DNA of 64,000 nt from Acidobacteriota bacterium (GCA_016703965.1 JADJBB010000021.1:744001-808000); one strand, 5' to 3'. Shown: positions 32,145-41,859, numbered from the stretch's first letter. Numbers and translations are program-made. The notes: generated by a model from the letters alone, not told the origin.

Positions 32145-34937
32145 CTATTCTAATCCAACGAAATCCACATTTGTCAGACTCGTGTTAACAGTCAATTCTC
32201 TTGGTGTGAATCGATAACGTTTTGAAACAACGCTGAGGGTGTAGGTCGAACCGGGTAGTAGCCCATCAAAGCGATAAACGCCGAACGAACTTGTCGTTGC
32301 CGTCGTGCTGTTGCCCGCCTCGTACGTGAGCTTCACGACTGTGTTTCTTAGAGCTTGGCCATTTGGTGTGAAAACCCGCCCGGAAATAGACGCTGCAACC
32401 TGGAATTGTGGGGCGCTTACCAAAAACGTATAGGCATTAACACCGCCTATAATGGATGACGATTCCAGACTTGCTGCATCGCCCAGTTCATTCACAGCTG
32501 AATTGATCGACGTCGAATCGAAGCCGTCGGTAGCGAAGAAATACAAGGTGTGGATACCATTTTGCAGCCCTGCAAAAACGCCGATCGGTGCCGCGGTCGC
32601 GGTGAGAGATGTCGCCGTACTAGCTGTATTGACCGCCTTGGTCCACGGCCCGTTCCTCGTATCGAACTGGTAGTAGATGTTCCTTGGCGGCGGAGCATTG
32701 GGCGAGAACGCTGAACTGGCTGTCAGTGTAAATGTCGGCCTTGAATTTGTCGTCGTATTTCCGGGAAGAGGTGTGACAGTCGTATTGAGCGAACTCGTAC
32801 CTGTCCGGTTCGGCGTGATCACGGTTACGGTTCTGGAACCGAACGTAGCGGAATATACCTTGTTGGTTATTGGATTAGCTGCTATGCCTAAGGGAGAGCG
32901 GTCGCTAAATACGATTGATGATGAGTTATTGGTTCCGTCGATCGCTGTAATTGTGTTGGCATTAAAATTGGAAACGTAGATCTTATTATTGGCAGGATTA
33001 ACGGTTAGGTCGGTGGAACCGCCGCCCGCAGCGACCGACGAGGTCGAATTATTCGCCCCGTCCAATATCGTGACTATTCCCGGGCCGCCTATGCCGCAAC
33101 TAGGACAGCTGAGAACGTAGATCTTATTTGTTCTCGAGTTAACTGCAACAGTAGTGGGATTATTTGCGACCGAAATAGTCGATATCGTGTTATTGGTTCC
33201 ATCGATCACGGCAACATCGCTGAGCCCGCCTGAAACATAGATCTTGTTTGTTACCGTATTTACTGCAACTGCTTGGGGATTCTGGGAGACGGGTACATTC
33301 AACGTCGCGTTATTCTCGTCGATCACAGTTATAGTTGAGCTGTCACGATTCACGACGTAGGCTTTATTGGTGACCGGGTTAACCGCCACCGCAACGGGGC
33401 GACTCCCAACTGCGACGGTCGAAGTCGAATTATTGGTTCCGTCGATCACCGTCACATCACCGCTGAAGAAGTTAGTAATATAGATCTTGTCCGTTACAGC
33501 ATTGACCGCAACTCCATTTGGGCCCGAGCCCGCCGTGAGCGTGACAGTTGAGTTGTTAGTGCCGTCTATGACCGTGACGCTGCCGGGCCCAGACCCCCCG
33601 GGTGCACAGGCACCGCAGTTTGCTACATAGATCTTATTAGTGATCGGATTGAGAGCAACGGCGTAGGGAATTGAACCGGCGGCAACTGTCGAAACAGCGT
33701 TATTATTTCCATCAATTACCGTTACATTCGCACTGTCCTGATTGGCGACATAGATCTTATTCGTGACGGGGTTTATCGCTAATCGATGTGGACCCGAGCC
33801 TGCCGGCACGAATTCCTTATTGTTGTCAGAACCATCGATAACCGAAATAGACGAGCTCCCCTGGTTGGCGACATAGGTCGTATGGGTGACCGGGTTAATG
33901 GCGATCGCTGTTTGAAACGATGCCCCGGTCGCAACGTTTGTGGTTGAGTTGTTCGCTCCATCGATAACCGACACAAGCCCCCCGTTGTTTTGGTGCGAAA
34001 CATATATCTTATTTGTGACCGCATTGACCGCCACCGCAAATGATTCGAGACCCGTGGACACCGAGGTTGTAGAGTTATCAGCACCATCAACTATCGTCAA
34101 CTGACCGCTATGACTCGTAACATACGCTTTATTCGTAACCGGATTAACGGCGACGTAGTTAGGGAAAGCACCCACCGCTACGGTCGTAGTTGAGTTGTTT
34201 GTCCCGTCAATGACAGTGACGGTACCGTTTGATCCGCCATTAGCAACGTAGATCTTGTTGGTAACCGGATTGGCCGCCAAAGCATGCGGGCCGATCCCGG
34301 TGGCGACACTGGTCGCAGAATTGGTGTCACCGTCGATGACCGTGACCGTCGAACTATTGATATTAGCTACATAGATCTTATTCGTAGCGATATTTACGGC
34401 GACCGCGTCAGGAAATGCCCCTGAAGGGACGTTCACAGTCGAGTTATCGATCCCATTAATAACTGTCACATCGGAGCTATTCTGATTGGTCACATAGATC
34501 TTGTTCGTTACCGAATTGACCGCGATCGCCCCCGGTGACGAACCGACCGAAAGTGTCACTGCGGAGTTGTCCGCACCGTCGATTACAGTCACGGTGCCAT
34601 TACCGCGATTGGTTACGTAGATCTTATTTGTCGCTGCGTTGATCGCGATCGCAGAGGGATTCGTGCCAACCGGGATCGTACCTGTCGCGTTGTTTGTACC
34701 ATCAACGACCGACACGGTGGAACTTCCGGCGTTCGCGACATAGATCTTATTTGTTATTGGATTTACAGCAACGGCACTCGGGCCTGTGCCAACCGTTACA
34801 TTGCCGATAACTGAATCAGCACGAACCAAGATTCCTTCGGTTCGAAAAAGAGCTCCGACCACCAGGAGTGATATTGCTGCGGCAATTGTGGCCGATCGTT
34901 TATAGGGAAAGTAAATAAAAGGTTGTTTCAGATACAT
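32145..34937 (-). CDS. YVTN beta-propeller repeat surface protein
   Basis: The 930-residue product has an N-terminal membrane segment (ATIAAAISLLVVGALF) and some 16-18 repeats of the YVTN type, each about 40 residues: AVNPVTNKIYVAN followed by SVTVIDGTNN. Then come an Ig-like region (LNTTVTPLPGNTTTNSRPTF) and a C-terminal carboxypeptidase-regulatory domain (ISGRVFTPNGQALRNTVVKL, SFGVYRFDGLLPGSTY). Repeats of this kind form seven-bladed propellers, so two or more propellers are likely. Probably cell surface or secreted; ligand unknown. The start is uncertain: ATG 34937 gives a normal signal segment, but the frame stays open to 35021. Confidence 0.85.
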   Translation of the reverse strand: MYLKQPFIYFPYKRSATIAAAISLLVVGALFRTEGILVRADSVIGNVTVGTGPSAVAVNPITNKIYVANAGSSTVSVVDGTNNATGTIPVGTNPSAIAINAATNKIYVTNRGNGTVTVIDGADNSAVTLSVGSSPGAIAVNSVTNKIYVTNQNSSDVTVINGIDNSTVNVPSGAFPDAVAVNIATNKIYVANINSSTVTVIDGDTNSATSVATGIGPHALAANPVTNKIYVANGGSNGTVTVIDGTNNSTTTVAVGAFPNYVAVNPVTNKAYVTSHSGQLTIVDGADNSTTSVSTGLESFAVAVNAVTNKIYVSHQNNGGLVSVIDGANNSTTNVATGASFQTAIAINPVTHTTYVANQGSSSISVIDGSDNNKEFVPAGSGPHRLAINPVTNKIYVANQDSANVTVIDGNNNAVSTVAAGSIPYAVALNPITNKIYVANCGACAPGGSGPGSVTVIDGTNNSTVTLTAGSGPNGVAVNAVTDKIYITNFFSGDVTVIDGTNNSTSTVAVGSRPVAVAVNPVTNKAYVVNRDSSTITVIDENNATLNVPVSQNPQAVAVNTVTNKIYVSGGLSDVAVIDGTNNTISTISVANNPTTVAVNSRTNKIYVLSCPSCGIGGPGIVTILDGANNSTSSVAAGGGSTDLTVNPANNKIYVSNFNANTITAIDGTNNSSSIVFSDRSPLGIAANPITNKVYSATFGSRTVTVITPNRTGTSSLNTTVTPLPGNTTTNSRPTFTLTASSAFSPNAPPPRNIYYQFDTRNGPWTKAVNTASTATSLTATAAPIGVFAGLQNGIHTLYFFATDGFDSTSINSAVNELGDAASLESSSIIGGVNAYTFLVSAPQFQVAASISGRVFTPNGQALRNTVVKLTYEAGNSTTATTSSFGVYRFDGLLPGSTYTLSVVSKRYRFTPRELTVNTSLTNVDFVGLE

Positions 34938-35066
34938 AAAACTAGAAGATCTTGGTTGGAACCTTAGAAAGGCGAATAATACTGCAAAATTGTACCGCGA
35001 TTCAAATCCAACCGGCGGCAAGGCAGGTTTGGTATCCTAATTGCACTGACGCAACTGGGAGTTAAT

Positions 35067-35654
35067 ATGAAAAAACTATCACTCTTAACGCTGGCTTGGA
35101 TGTTTGCTGTCGTGACCTGCGTTGGCTCAATTGCGTACGGACAGAACTCGAGCGTTACAGCGAAGGCTCAAAGCATTACGGGCGACCGGTTTACCATCTC
35201 CGCGAAAACGCCGAAAGGCGCGACGATCTACGCCGTAAATAGGCCGACGGCGACCGTCTTGAATGCCATCGACAAAGGGCTGACTGACCTATTTGCCGTA
35301 TCTCGAAAGAATGGTTACCGGACCCGTTTGAATTACTCGGATTACACGATCTACATCGCCAGGGCCGATCGGACGAAAAATGCGGCGGGTGAGTATTCGC
35401 CTGATTTTGCGGTCGGTGCGCAGCAATATGCGGGCAGTGTATATGATCAGGGCGGTTATATTTACGCCGCCGGAATGGTGCTCGCGTACACGCCTTGCGC
35501 GTTCATTATCGCGGAGCATCAGAACAAGTTTGACCGCATTTCCGACGTCGTCCGCTATGAGGGAGAGCACATCGTGCTCTATCACAACGATCGCCGCCGC
35601 TATAACGCCACCGCCGACCACAGCAAAGGCGGCGGGCATCCTATTTTGCAGTGA
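35067..35654 (+). CDS. Secreted hypothetical protein
   Basis: The 195-residue product has a clear signal peptide (LSLLTLAWMFAVVTCVGSIAYG, cut before Q). The mature part has a beta-rich segment (FTISAKTPKGATIYAVNRP), an RLNYSDYTIYIARADR stretch and a His-rich C terminus (YEGEHIVLYHNDRRRYNATA, DHSKGGGHP) that could bind metal (inference). I do not recognise the family. It is divergent from the beta-propeller gene. Confidence 0.6.
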   Translation: MKKLSLLTLAWMFAVVTCVGSIAYGQNSSVTAKAQSITGDRFTISAKTPKGATIYAVNRPTATVLNAIDKGLTDLFAVSRKNGYRTRLNYSDYTIYIARADRTKNAAGEYSPDFAVGAQQYAGSVYDQGGYIYAAGMVLAYTPCAFIIAEHQNKFDRISDVVRYEGEHIVLYHNDRRRYNATADHSKGGGHPILQ

Positions 35655-35765
35655 GGAGTGAGCGTTCAGCGTTCAGCGGTGAGCAGTTGGAGCAAGACGG
35701 CATCATCGAACTGCTTACTGATTGCTGCTTACCGCTTACTGCTCACCGCCAACCGCTCACTTCCA
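35655..35765. repeat. GCTTACTGCTCACC-type low-complexity inverted repeat
   Basis: Multiple permutations of GAGCGTTCAGCGTTCAGCGG and CTGCTTACCGCTTACTGCTC face each other, so the stretch can fold into a long imperfect hairpin after the secreted protein gene. No gene is visible between here and 35964. Confidence 0.7.
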
Positions 35766-35964
35766 ACACTTCTCCCATTTCGTGCATCCAATACCCGAAA
35801 CGGTTATAAAAGGTTCGTCAAGCAGAATGAGTGATTGTAAAAAGTGTGCAATTCTCGACATTCTTGCCTTTTATTTGTAACTTGTGGCCGATGGCACGGT
35901 CATTGCTAAATAGATTCGCGTGAGGCGGAGAGCCGCACGAACGCGAAGATTGGAGGTTGGTTTT

Positions 35965-36576
35965 ATGCACCGCTTCGCTTGTGTAGGAAAGTTAACGGCA
36001 CTCTCGCTATTGATATTTGCAAATTCAGTTCTTTTGTACGCTCAGGCGGATTCGATCTATCGTCTGCCGGCCGGGACGCGGATCACGCTTAAGCTCGATG
36101 CTGAGATCAACTCGAAAGTATCGAGCGTGAACGACACATTCCTCGCGACCATCGCCAAACCGGTCAAAGTTCGCGAAGCAGTCGTTCTGCCGATCGGAAC
36201 CGTCGTCGAGGGCCGCGTAAAAGCGGTAAAAACTGCCGCCGGAGGAAGCCAGGGCGGAAGCCTTGATGTGGTATTTGAGACGATCAAATTCCCGAGCGAA
36301 ACTCGCCGGATCGAGGGCACGATGATCAAACCGCTTGCGGAAAGGTCTTCGAATGCGTTCACCGCACTCAGCATCCTCGGAGCAGCCGCCGCCGGGGCCG
36401 CGATCGGAGCGGCAACCCGAACTACTGCGGGCCCGCTGATTGGCGGAGCCGCCGGTGCCGGGGCAGGTGGAACAGTCGCCTTGTTGAGAAAAGGCAAAGA
36501 CGTGAGGCTGCGAAAGGACCAGGAATTTGAGATCGAGTTGAAAAAGGAAGTACTTCTTCCGGTGCTCGACTATTGA
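35965..36576 (+). CDS. Exported glycine-zipper protein
   Basis: The 203-residue protein has a signal peptide (LTALSLLIFANSVLLYA, cut before Q), a beta-rich domain (YRLPAGTRITLKLDAEINS, VLPIGTVVEGRVKAVKTA) and a glycine-zipper-like helix pair (ILGAAAAGAAIGAATR, LIGGAAGAGAGG). The LKLDAEINSKVSSVNDTFLA domain resembles the TrbI/conjugal-type beta domain seen in many acidobacterial exported proteins (inference). A TGGAGG Shine-Dalgarno supports ATG 35965. Function unknown; probably envelope-associated. Confidence 0.75.
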   Translation: MHRFACVGKLTALSLLIFANSVLLYAQADSIYRLPAGTRITLKLDAEINSKVSSVNDTFLATIAKPVKVREAVVLPIGTVVEGRVKAVKTAAGGSQGGSLDVVFETIKFPSETRRIEGTMIKPLAERSSNAFTALSILGAAAAGAAIGAATRTTAGPLIGGAAGAGAGGTVALLRKGKDVRLRKDQEFEIELKKEVLLPVLDY

Positions 36577-36677
36577 AAACACGTGTCAGAACCGGGAGCC
36601 ATAGCGACTGGGTCGTCGATGAGGAAGACCTGACATCAAAAGTGTGGCCGTAACATTAAGTCCCGGCCATATTGAAG

Positions 36678-36716
36678 AAGCCCGACGTGAAGGGGAGAGC
36701 ACGTCGGGCTTTCTCA
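36678..36716. terminator. Strong bidirectional terminator
   Basis: AAGCCCGACGTG (36678-36689) and CACGTCGGGCTT (36700-36711) form a perfect 12-bp stem between convergent genes. Confidence 0.85.
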
Positions 36717-36749
36717 CTTTTGTGATAAATGGGGCCGGTTCTGACTCGG

Positions 36750-37130
36750 CTAAACCGCCGGTTCCCAGAGTTCGACCTTGTTGCCGTCGGGATCCATGAT
36801 CCAGGCGAATTTTCCGTTGAAATCCGTGTCGGGGCCTTTGATGATCTCGACGCCATTTGTCTTGAGCTGTTCGAGCATTTCATCCATATCGTCAATGCGA
36901 TAGTTGATCATGAACGAGGACTCGCTCGGGCTGAACCATTTTGACTCGCTGTCGGCCGTGCTCCAGACCGTCATGCCGCCGTCGACGACTTTATCGTCAG
37001 TCCACTTCAGTATCGAGCCGCCCCAGCTCTCGAGGCTGATGCCGAGATTTTTCTCATACCACGCCGCGAGATCCGCTCCCTTGCCCGCACTCTTAAAAAA
37101 TACCCCGCCGATGCCCGTTACCTTTGCCAT
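36750..37130 (-). CDS. VOC-family glyoxalase-like protein
   Basis: The 126-residue single vicinal-oxygen-chelate domain includes GGVFFKSAGKGADLAAWYEK, YRIDDMDEMLEQLKTNG and the terminal WIMDPDGNKVELWEP, where the Glu is a typical metal ligand. Such proteins are glyoxalase I-, bleomycin resistance- or dioxygenase-like, and the substrate cannot be named. ATG 37130 follows GGAG at a normal distance. It lies next to the strong terminator it shares with the glycine-zipper gene. Confidence 0.87.
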   Translation of the reverse strand: MAKVTGIGGVFFKSAGKGADLAAWYEKNLGISLESWGGSILKWTDDKVVDGGMTVWSTADSESKWFSPSESSFMINYRIDDMDEMLEQLKTNGVEIIKGPDTDFNGKFAWIMDPDGNKVELWEPAV

Positions 37131-37292
37131 ATATTTTTCTCCCGGATTTATCACCACAGAAACACAGCGAACATTTCGATTCTACTCCATGTCGGATTAA
37201 CTGTCTTCATTCCATCAAGTCCAACCCTACTTTTCGTTCTTTAGCGATACAATTAATGGCTCGATGTTTTTTGTTAAAGGGTACATATTTTT

Positions 37293-38504
37293 ATGCGCAT
37301 GAATCTCGTTCGGTCTAATCGTTTTTTGACTCTTTTCGCGTTGTATTTGCTCGCCGTGCAATTTGCTGTGGGACAAGCTCCGGCTAAAAAAGAGAATTCG
37401 CTCGATAGCTTTGTTGAAAGGAAAATGAATGAATCAGGATTGGTTGGACTTGGGGCAGCAATCATTGTGAACAGAAAATTGGTCTGGATCAAAGGATATG
37501 GATATGCTGACAAAGAGACGAAAACAACCTTCACGCCAGATACGATCATGAATATCGGATCGATCAGCAAAACTTTTACGGGAGCGTCTTTGATGCGCGC
37601 CGTTGAAGAAAAAAAAGTATCTCTTGACGAAGATATTAATAGCTATCTGCCTTTCAAAGTGATTAATCCATTTTTCCCCAATGATAGGATTACATTGAGA
37701 AATCTGACCACACATACTTCCGGGATCACAGACCGATCTTCGATCTATAGGACTTCGTACCATTCCGGCGGCGATTCTCCGGAACCGTTGGGAGAGTTTC
37801 TGAAAAACTACTTTGAAACGAACGGTAAATATTATTCGAAGGATAATTATTTGAATAAAAGACAAGGATCTTATCGGGAGTATTCCAATATTGCCGCAGG
37901 GTTAGCAGGCTACATAGTTGAAATCAGAACCGGTATGAAATTGAATGCTTACAGTAAACGATATATTTTCAAACCGTTGAAGATGGACGATACGGGTTGG
38001 TTCTTTTCCGAAATTAAGCTGGCCAACCACTCAAAACTTTATGATAAACAACCAGACGGCATTAAACCTATTCAGTTGTACGGCCTAACAACCTACCCTG
38101 ATGGCGGAGTTCGTACATCGGTCTCAGATTTATCGAAGTTCTTTGTCTGTTTATTAAATTCGGGGAAATATAACGGAGCCAGAATTCTAAAAAAGCGATC
38201 GGTTGAGGAAATGCTTAAATTTCAATATACCGCGTCAAATAAACCTGAAAATATCGATTTAACCGAAACAAACTCCGGAATTTTCTGGGCTACCAAAGCC
38301 AAAACAACCAGGATCGGACACGGAGGAGCCGACCCCGGAGTAAAAACGGAAATGCTTTATGACCCGACTCAAAAAGTAGGTGTCATTTTATTCACGAATA
38401 CAGGTCTCGCTGATGAGGATATGTTTAAAAATTACTACGCCATATTTGATGAACTTTGGAAGCATGCAGCGTCCTTAAAAGACGCTAAAGCGATCACTCA
38501 CTAA
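37293..38504 (+). CDS. Exported serine hydrolase of the beta-lactamase (class C/S12) fold
   Basis: The 403-residue protein has a signal peptide (FLTLFALYLLAVQFAVG, cut before Q) and the S12 signatures Ser90-x-x-Lys93 (NIGSISKTFTG), YSN (EYSNIAAGLAGY) and a late HGG (GHGGADPG). This family contains D-aminopeptidases, esterases and class C beta-lactamases, and the exact activity is open. The gene is visibly richer in A and T than all neighbours (for example 37801-37860) and uses many AAA, AAT and ATT codons, a sign of recent acquisition or a different source. Confidence 0.9.
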   Translation: MRMNLVRSNRFLTLFALYLLAVQFAVGQAPAKKENSLDSFVERKMNESGLVGLGAAIIVNRKLVWIKGYGYADKETKTTFTPDTIMNIGSISKTFTGASLMRAVEEKKVSLDEDINSYLPFKVINPFFPNDRITLRNLTTHTSGITDRSSIYRTSYHSGGDSPEPLGEFLKNYFETNGKYYSKDNYLNKRQGSYREYSNIAAGLAGYIVEIRTGMKLNAYSKRYIFKPLKMDDTGWFFSEIKLANHSKLYDKQPDGIKPIQLYGLTTYPDGGVRTSVSDLSKFFVCLLNSGKYNGARILKKRSVEEMLKFQYTASNKPENIDLTETNSGIFWATKAKTTRIGHGGADPGVKTEMLYDPTQKVGVILFTNTGLADEDMFKNYYAIFDELWKHAASLKDAKAITH

Positions 38505-38566
38505 CAGAAAGACTTAGAAAATTGTATTGGGCGAATTAGTGCCAGATCTGATGATAGTTCGCCTTT

Positions 38567-39424
38567 CTACTGTTTCGGCTGCTTCGCTTTGAGAAAGTCG
38601 TTCACCATCGGGACGATCGTTGTCATGCGGTCCATTAGTGTGACGTGGGTTGTGTTGGGCAAGATGGCGAGTCTCGATTCGGAACGCGGCTGCATGTCGG
38701 CGTGGGTGTTGCCGCCGCCCTTGAGGCGGTACATTTCGGCAATGTGGTCGATCCGTACGCCGTCGGCGTCGCCGTGGATGAAGAAGAATGGAGCTTTTGT
38801 GGCCTTCAGATTGTCGGCGCCGAAATCATATGGCCTCATTGCCGCGGCTTTGATGTGGTTGAAGAAATCCGTGAAGCTGTTCGGCACAGGATTAAGTTTC
38901 TCCCGTTCGGTTTCGGCGGGCGTGCCTTTGAATAGCTCCGGCGAGAAATTGGGCCATGCGTCGTTAGCTTCTTTGACCCAGCCGTCGCGGCGGATCGGGG
39001 CGGACATGCTGACGACCCTTCGCACTTTTTCCGGATGCCGGATCGCCGTCATCATCGCCGTGCCTGCACCCAAACTGTAACCGACAATATCCGCTTTCGG
39101 GATCTTAAGATAGTCAAGCAGTCCGGCGACGTCGTCCGAGAGGTTTTCGTAAGTGATATCGCGTTTGATGTCGGTAGTCCGCCCGTGGCCCTGCATTTCG
39201 ACGGCAATGACTTTCCGCGTTTTGGCGAGTTCGTTGATCCACAAACGCCAGTCGTCCGTGATCGCCATAAACGCCCCATGAAGCAGCACCACCGGCTCTC
39301 CGCTTCCATTGATCTCGTAATACATCTTCAATCCGTTAACCGGTGCATAGCCCGTAACCGGTTTCTGCTGTGCCGATGCAACGCCGGACAGGAACATTAT
39401 CAGAATAAAAGCTGTTGTCTTCAT
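38567..39424 (-). CDS. Secreted alpha/beta hydrolase
   Basis: The 285-residue protein has a signal peptide (TAFILIMFLSGVASA, cut before Q) and an alpha/beta-hydrolase core: oxyanion motif LLHGAFMA, nucleophile elbow GYSLGAGT, acid HGDADGV and late His in NTTHVTLM. This profile is that of esterases or chloroperoxidase-like hydrolases. ATG 39424 follows GGAG, and the upstream open frame to 39472 has no coding look. Substrate unknown. Confidence 0.87.
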   Translation of the reverse strand: MKTTAFILIMFLSGVASAQQKPVTGYAPVNGLKMYYEINGSGEPVVLLHGAFMAITDDWRLWINELAKTRKVIAVEMQGHGRTTDIKRDITYENLSDDVAGLLDYLKIPKADIVGYSLGAGTAMMTAIRHPEKVRRVVSMSAPIRRDGWVKEANDAWPNFSPELFKGTPAETEREKLNPVPNSFTDFFNHIKAAAMRPYDFGADNLKATKAPFFFIHGDADGVRIDHIAEMYRLKGGGNTHADMQPRSESRLAILPNTTHVTLMDRMTTIVPMVNDFLKAKQPKQ

Positions 39425-39635
39425 ATTTGGTCTCCAAGTAATAATTTTTCTCACGCCGCGAACACGTCTCAAAAGACTATGAAATCAGATGATTGCATTC
39501 TCGGCACGGGCTGCCTTCGTAGCCAGGAATAACATTATTAAGTAGTAACATTCGGCGTTTGGTTATTATGCAGCAAAGGACTATAAAGGTGTTGCACTAA
39601 TTCAAGTCAAAGCAACCGAGGAGGCTTCAACTACT
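39425..39635. other. Divergent intergenic region
   Basis: About 210 bp lie between the divergent hydrolase and the membrane protein gene. GAGGAGG at the right end is the Shine-Dalgarno of the latter. No further feature was seen. Confidence 0.4.
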
Positions 39636-40115
39636 ATGAAGCGAATATTGCTGTTTGCCGCCGTCCTGTTCTATTGTTTCCACTTTTCCGGACACATTTA
39701 CGAATCGCTCGTGCTCGTCACTAACTGGAAGTCCGGCGAGGTTGCCGATGTGGTCAGATACGTGGATTTTCTGCGTATCGGAAGTCCCGCAGATTTCTTT
39801 GCGATCGCCCAGTTCGGATGTTTGCTGACATCGTTGGTGGCGTTAATTGCCGTTTGGCGTGAAAAGGGCAATGTTCGTCTATTTGCCGGCTTAACGTTTT
39901 TGATCGCGGTCGTCGTCATGGCGGGAACTTTCGCTATCTTTGTCCCGATCAATATGTATATGGGCTCGACGACGAATTTCGATCCCGTAGAACTCAAGAG
40001 CAAAGTGACGACCTGGGTCAATTTCGAATATATACGCATCGTTGTCATCGCGCTCGGGCTGATAAGTTCTATCGCCGCCCTCGAATATTCCGGCCGCAAA
40101 GAGTCTTCTTCTTAA
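39636..40115 (+). CDS. Four-helix membrane protein (DUF1772-like)
   Basis: The 159-residue protein has four hydrophobic segments, about residues 1-20, 55-75, 82-105 and 133-150, with a conserved-looking NMYMGSTTNFDPVELKSKVT loop before the last helix. The arrangement resembles DUF1772/anthrone oxygenase-like membrane proteins (moderate). A strong GAGGAGG precedes the start. Function unknown. Confidence 0.7.
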   Translation: MKRILLFAAVLFYCFHFSGHIYESLVLVTNWKSGEVADVVRYVDFLRIGSPADFFAIAQFGCLLTSLVALIAVWREKGNVRLFAGLTFLIAVVVMAGTFAIFVPINMYMGSTTNFDPVELKSKVTTWVNFEYIRIVVIALGLISSIAALEYSGRKESSS

Positions 40116-40155
40116 AGAGATGTAGGACGACAAACTTGCACTACAGCAGAGCGCA

Positions 40156-40758
40156 CTAATCGTCCACTTTTATCTGAGGGGCTCCGGTTTTTACGTCACC
40201 GTCGCGTTGGTATGTGACGCAGATGATGCCTTTCGGGGCGATCTGGCTGCTTGTCACCTTGAAGGACGCAGGGATGGTGCCGCTTTCGAAGAGGCGTTTT
40301 CCGGTGCCGAGGGTGATCGGGATTATCATTAGCTCCATCTCATCGACGAGGTCGTTTTTGAAAAGGGTCTGGAGCAGATCGGCGCTGCCCATGACGTAGA
40401 TGTCGGGGCCGTCCTGTTGTTTGATCTCGCGGATCTTTTCAGCGATGTCGCCGCTGAGGAATACGTTTGGCTGCCAATCGCTGGAGTCGCGTGTGTTCGA
40501 AGCGACGTACTTCGTTGCGGTCATGACGTTCGGCCAGAAGTTCGAATGCGTCGGCCAGTACGTCTCCCAACCGTCAAAGGTCTTCCGCCCCAACAGCAGA
40601 TCCATCCGTCTAGCCAGCCGCTCCTGCACCACGCCGCCCGTCACCTCGTCCGCATAGGGAAAAAACCACCCGCCATACTTAAACCCGTCGCCATCATTTT
40701 CCTCGTTCTGTATGACACCATCGATCGTCATGAATTCCGCTGCAATTATTTTTCTCAT
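40156..40758 (-). CDS. Dihydrofolate reductase-like (RibD C-terminal) protein
   Basis: The 200-residue protein has the DHFR-like fold of the RibD C-terminal family: EFMTIDGVIQNEENDGDGF, LLGRKTFDGWETYWP, KYVASNT, DIYVMGSADLLQTL and MELMIIPITLGTGKRLFE. The group is often called YwjB or dihydrofolate reductase family and binds NADPH; the substrate is usually unknown. ATG 40758 follows GAGAGG. There is no linked folate or riboflavin gene. Confidence 0.9.
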   Translation of the reverse strand: MRKIIAAEFMTIDGVIQNEENDGDGFKYGGWFFPYADEVTGGVVQERLARRMDLLLGRKTFDGWETYWPTHSNFWPNVMTATKYVASNTRDSSDWQPNVFLSGDIAEKIREIKQQDGPDIYVMGSADLLQTLFKNDLVDEMELMIIPITLGTGKRLFESGTIPASFKVTSSQIAPKGIICVTYQRDGDVKTGAPQIKVDD

Positions 40759-40887
40759 TGTTTTGACGCCTCTCAATTTGATATGTCGGATAAGCAGTGC
40801 GTTTGCTTGGGATCTAAAGATGCTGCACCGATACGACACTGCGGAAAGGGAGTGATCGTCCTCGGTACATCGATGCGTCAGTAGCGT

Positions 40888-41859
40888 CTATAAAACAAGA
40901 CGTTCGCCAAGGCCGAAGAACTTATATTTATCGCCAAAGGCTTTTTGGAAAATTGAAAAGCCGAGCTGTCCGGAGCAGTGGGCCGGCGCTACGGACTCGA
41001 CCTGGTATTCGTCCTTCATTCGCTGTGCCAGGCCTTCGATATATTCCCGTTTGTATGGAATTAGATGAAATCCGCCGACCACAACATAGATCTTTTCTTT
41101 GCGAACTTTTTTGGTTTCCTGAATGATGGATTCGATCGTGCTGTGCGAGCAGCCGGAAATAATAATTTCGCCATTTGCCGTCGCAAGAGCGAGCGATAAT
41201 TCTGGCATCCCGATAAACTGTGGATTCTCGTCAAACGGCGGGTATTTGATAAATGTTCCCATCAGTTTGGAAGTCGTCGCAATGATCGTTACCCCCGGCA
41301 GAACCTCCTTGGCCACGGTCAGGTATTCCACATCAGATCTCCAAAATCGGCCGGTCGGCACAGTTATCATACCTTCGATGACGGTGTCGCCGCCGAAGTA
41401 TTGCATTTCCTTTGGCAATGTTTTTGCCGCGTCGGGTTCGGTTTCACGAAAAGGAAATTTGATCGGTGCTCCCAGCGAAAAGAAATCCGCAGGGGCATAG
41501 ATCTTAACTTTTGGATTGACACTCAAGAGGTAATCAAAGCCGCCGATGTGGTCATAGTGTCCGTGCGACACAACGGCAATATCTATCTTTCTAAGGTCAA
41601 TTTTCAACGCCTTGAGATTTCGTTCAAAGACATTGGCATCTGTTCCTGAATCAAACAGGATCATCTTCCCTTTGTATTCGACAACGGCCGAGAAACCGAA
41701 ATCTTGTTTGAGTTCTTTGTTGTCTTTACCAAAAGCTTCATATACGTTTGTCAAAACAACACCCGACGAGATCTGCCTAGTTTGTGCTGTACCAAGCGAA
41801 GCTAGAGTCAGCCCTATTATTATTGCCAAAGCAACAAGACCACGAATTGGTTGTTTCAT
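40888..41859 (-). CDS. Exported MBL-fold metallohydrolase
   Basis: The 323-residue protein has a signal peptide (LVALAIIIGLTLASLGTA, cut before Q) and the metallo-beta-lactamase motif SHGHYDHIGG (HxHxDH), with later metal ligands in GCSH (GEIIISGCSHSTIES) and APAHCSG. The overall pattern, LFDSGTDANVFERNL plus GGFH, is that of the 7,8-dihydropterin-6-methyl-4-aminobenzene 5'-phosphate synthase-like subgroup. AAAGGAGA precedes ATG 41859. The exported form suggests a periplasmic hydrolase of unknown substrate. Confidence 0.88.
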   Translation of the reverse strand: MKQPIRGLVALAIIIGLTLASLGTAQTRQISSGVVLTNVYEAFGKDNKELKQDFGFSAVVEYKGKMILFDSGTDANVFERNLKALKIDLRKIDIAVVSHGHYDHIGGFDYLLSVNPKVKIYAPADFFSLGAPIKFPFRETEPDAAKTLPKEMQYFGGDTVIEGMITVPTGRFWRSDVEYLTVAKEVLPGVTIIATTSKLMGTFIKYPPFDENPQFIGMPELSLALATANGEIIISGCSHSTIESIIQETKKVRKEKIYVVVGGFHLIPYKREYIEGLAQRMKDEYQVESVAPAHCSGQLGFSIFQKAFGDKYKFFGLGERLVL

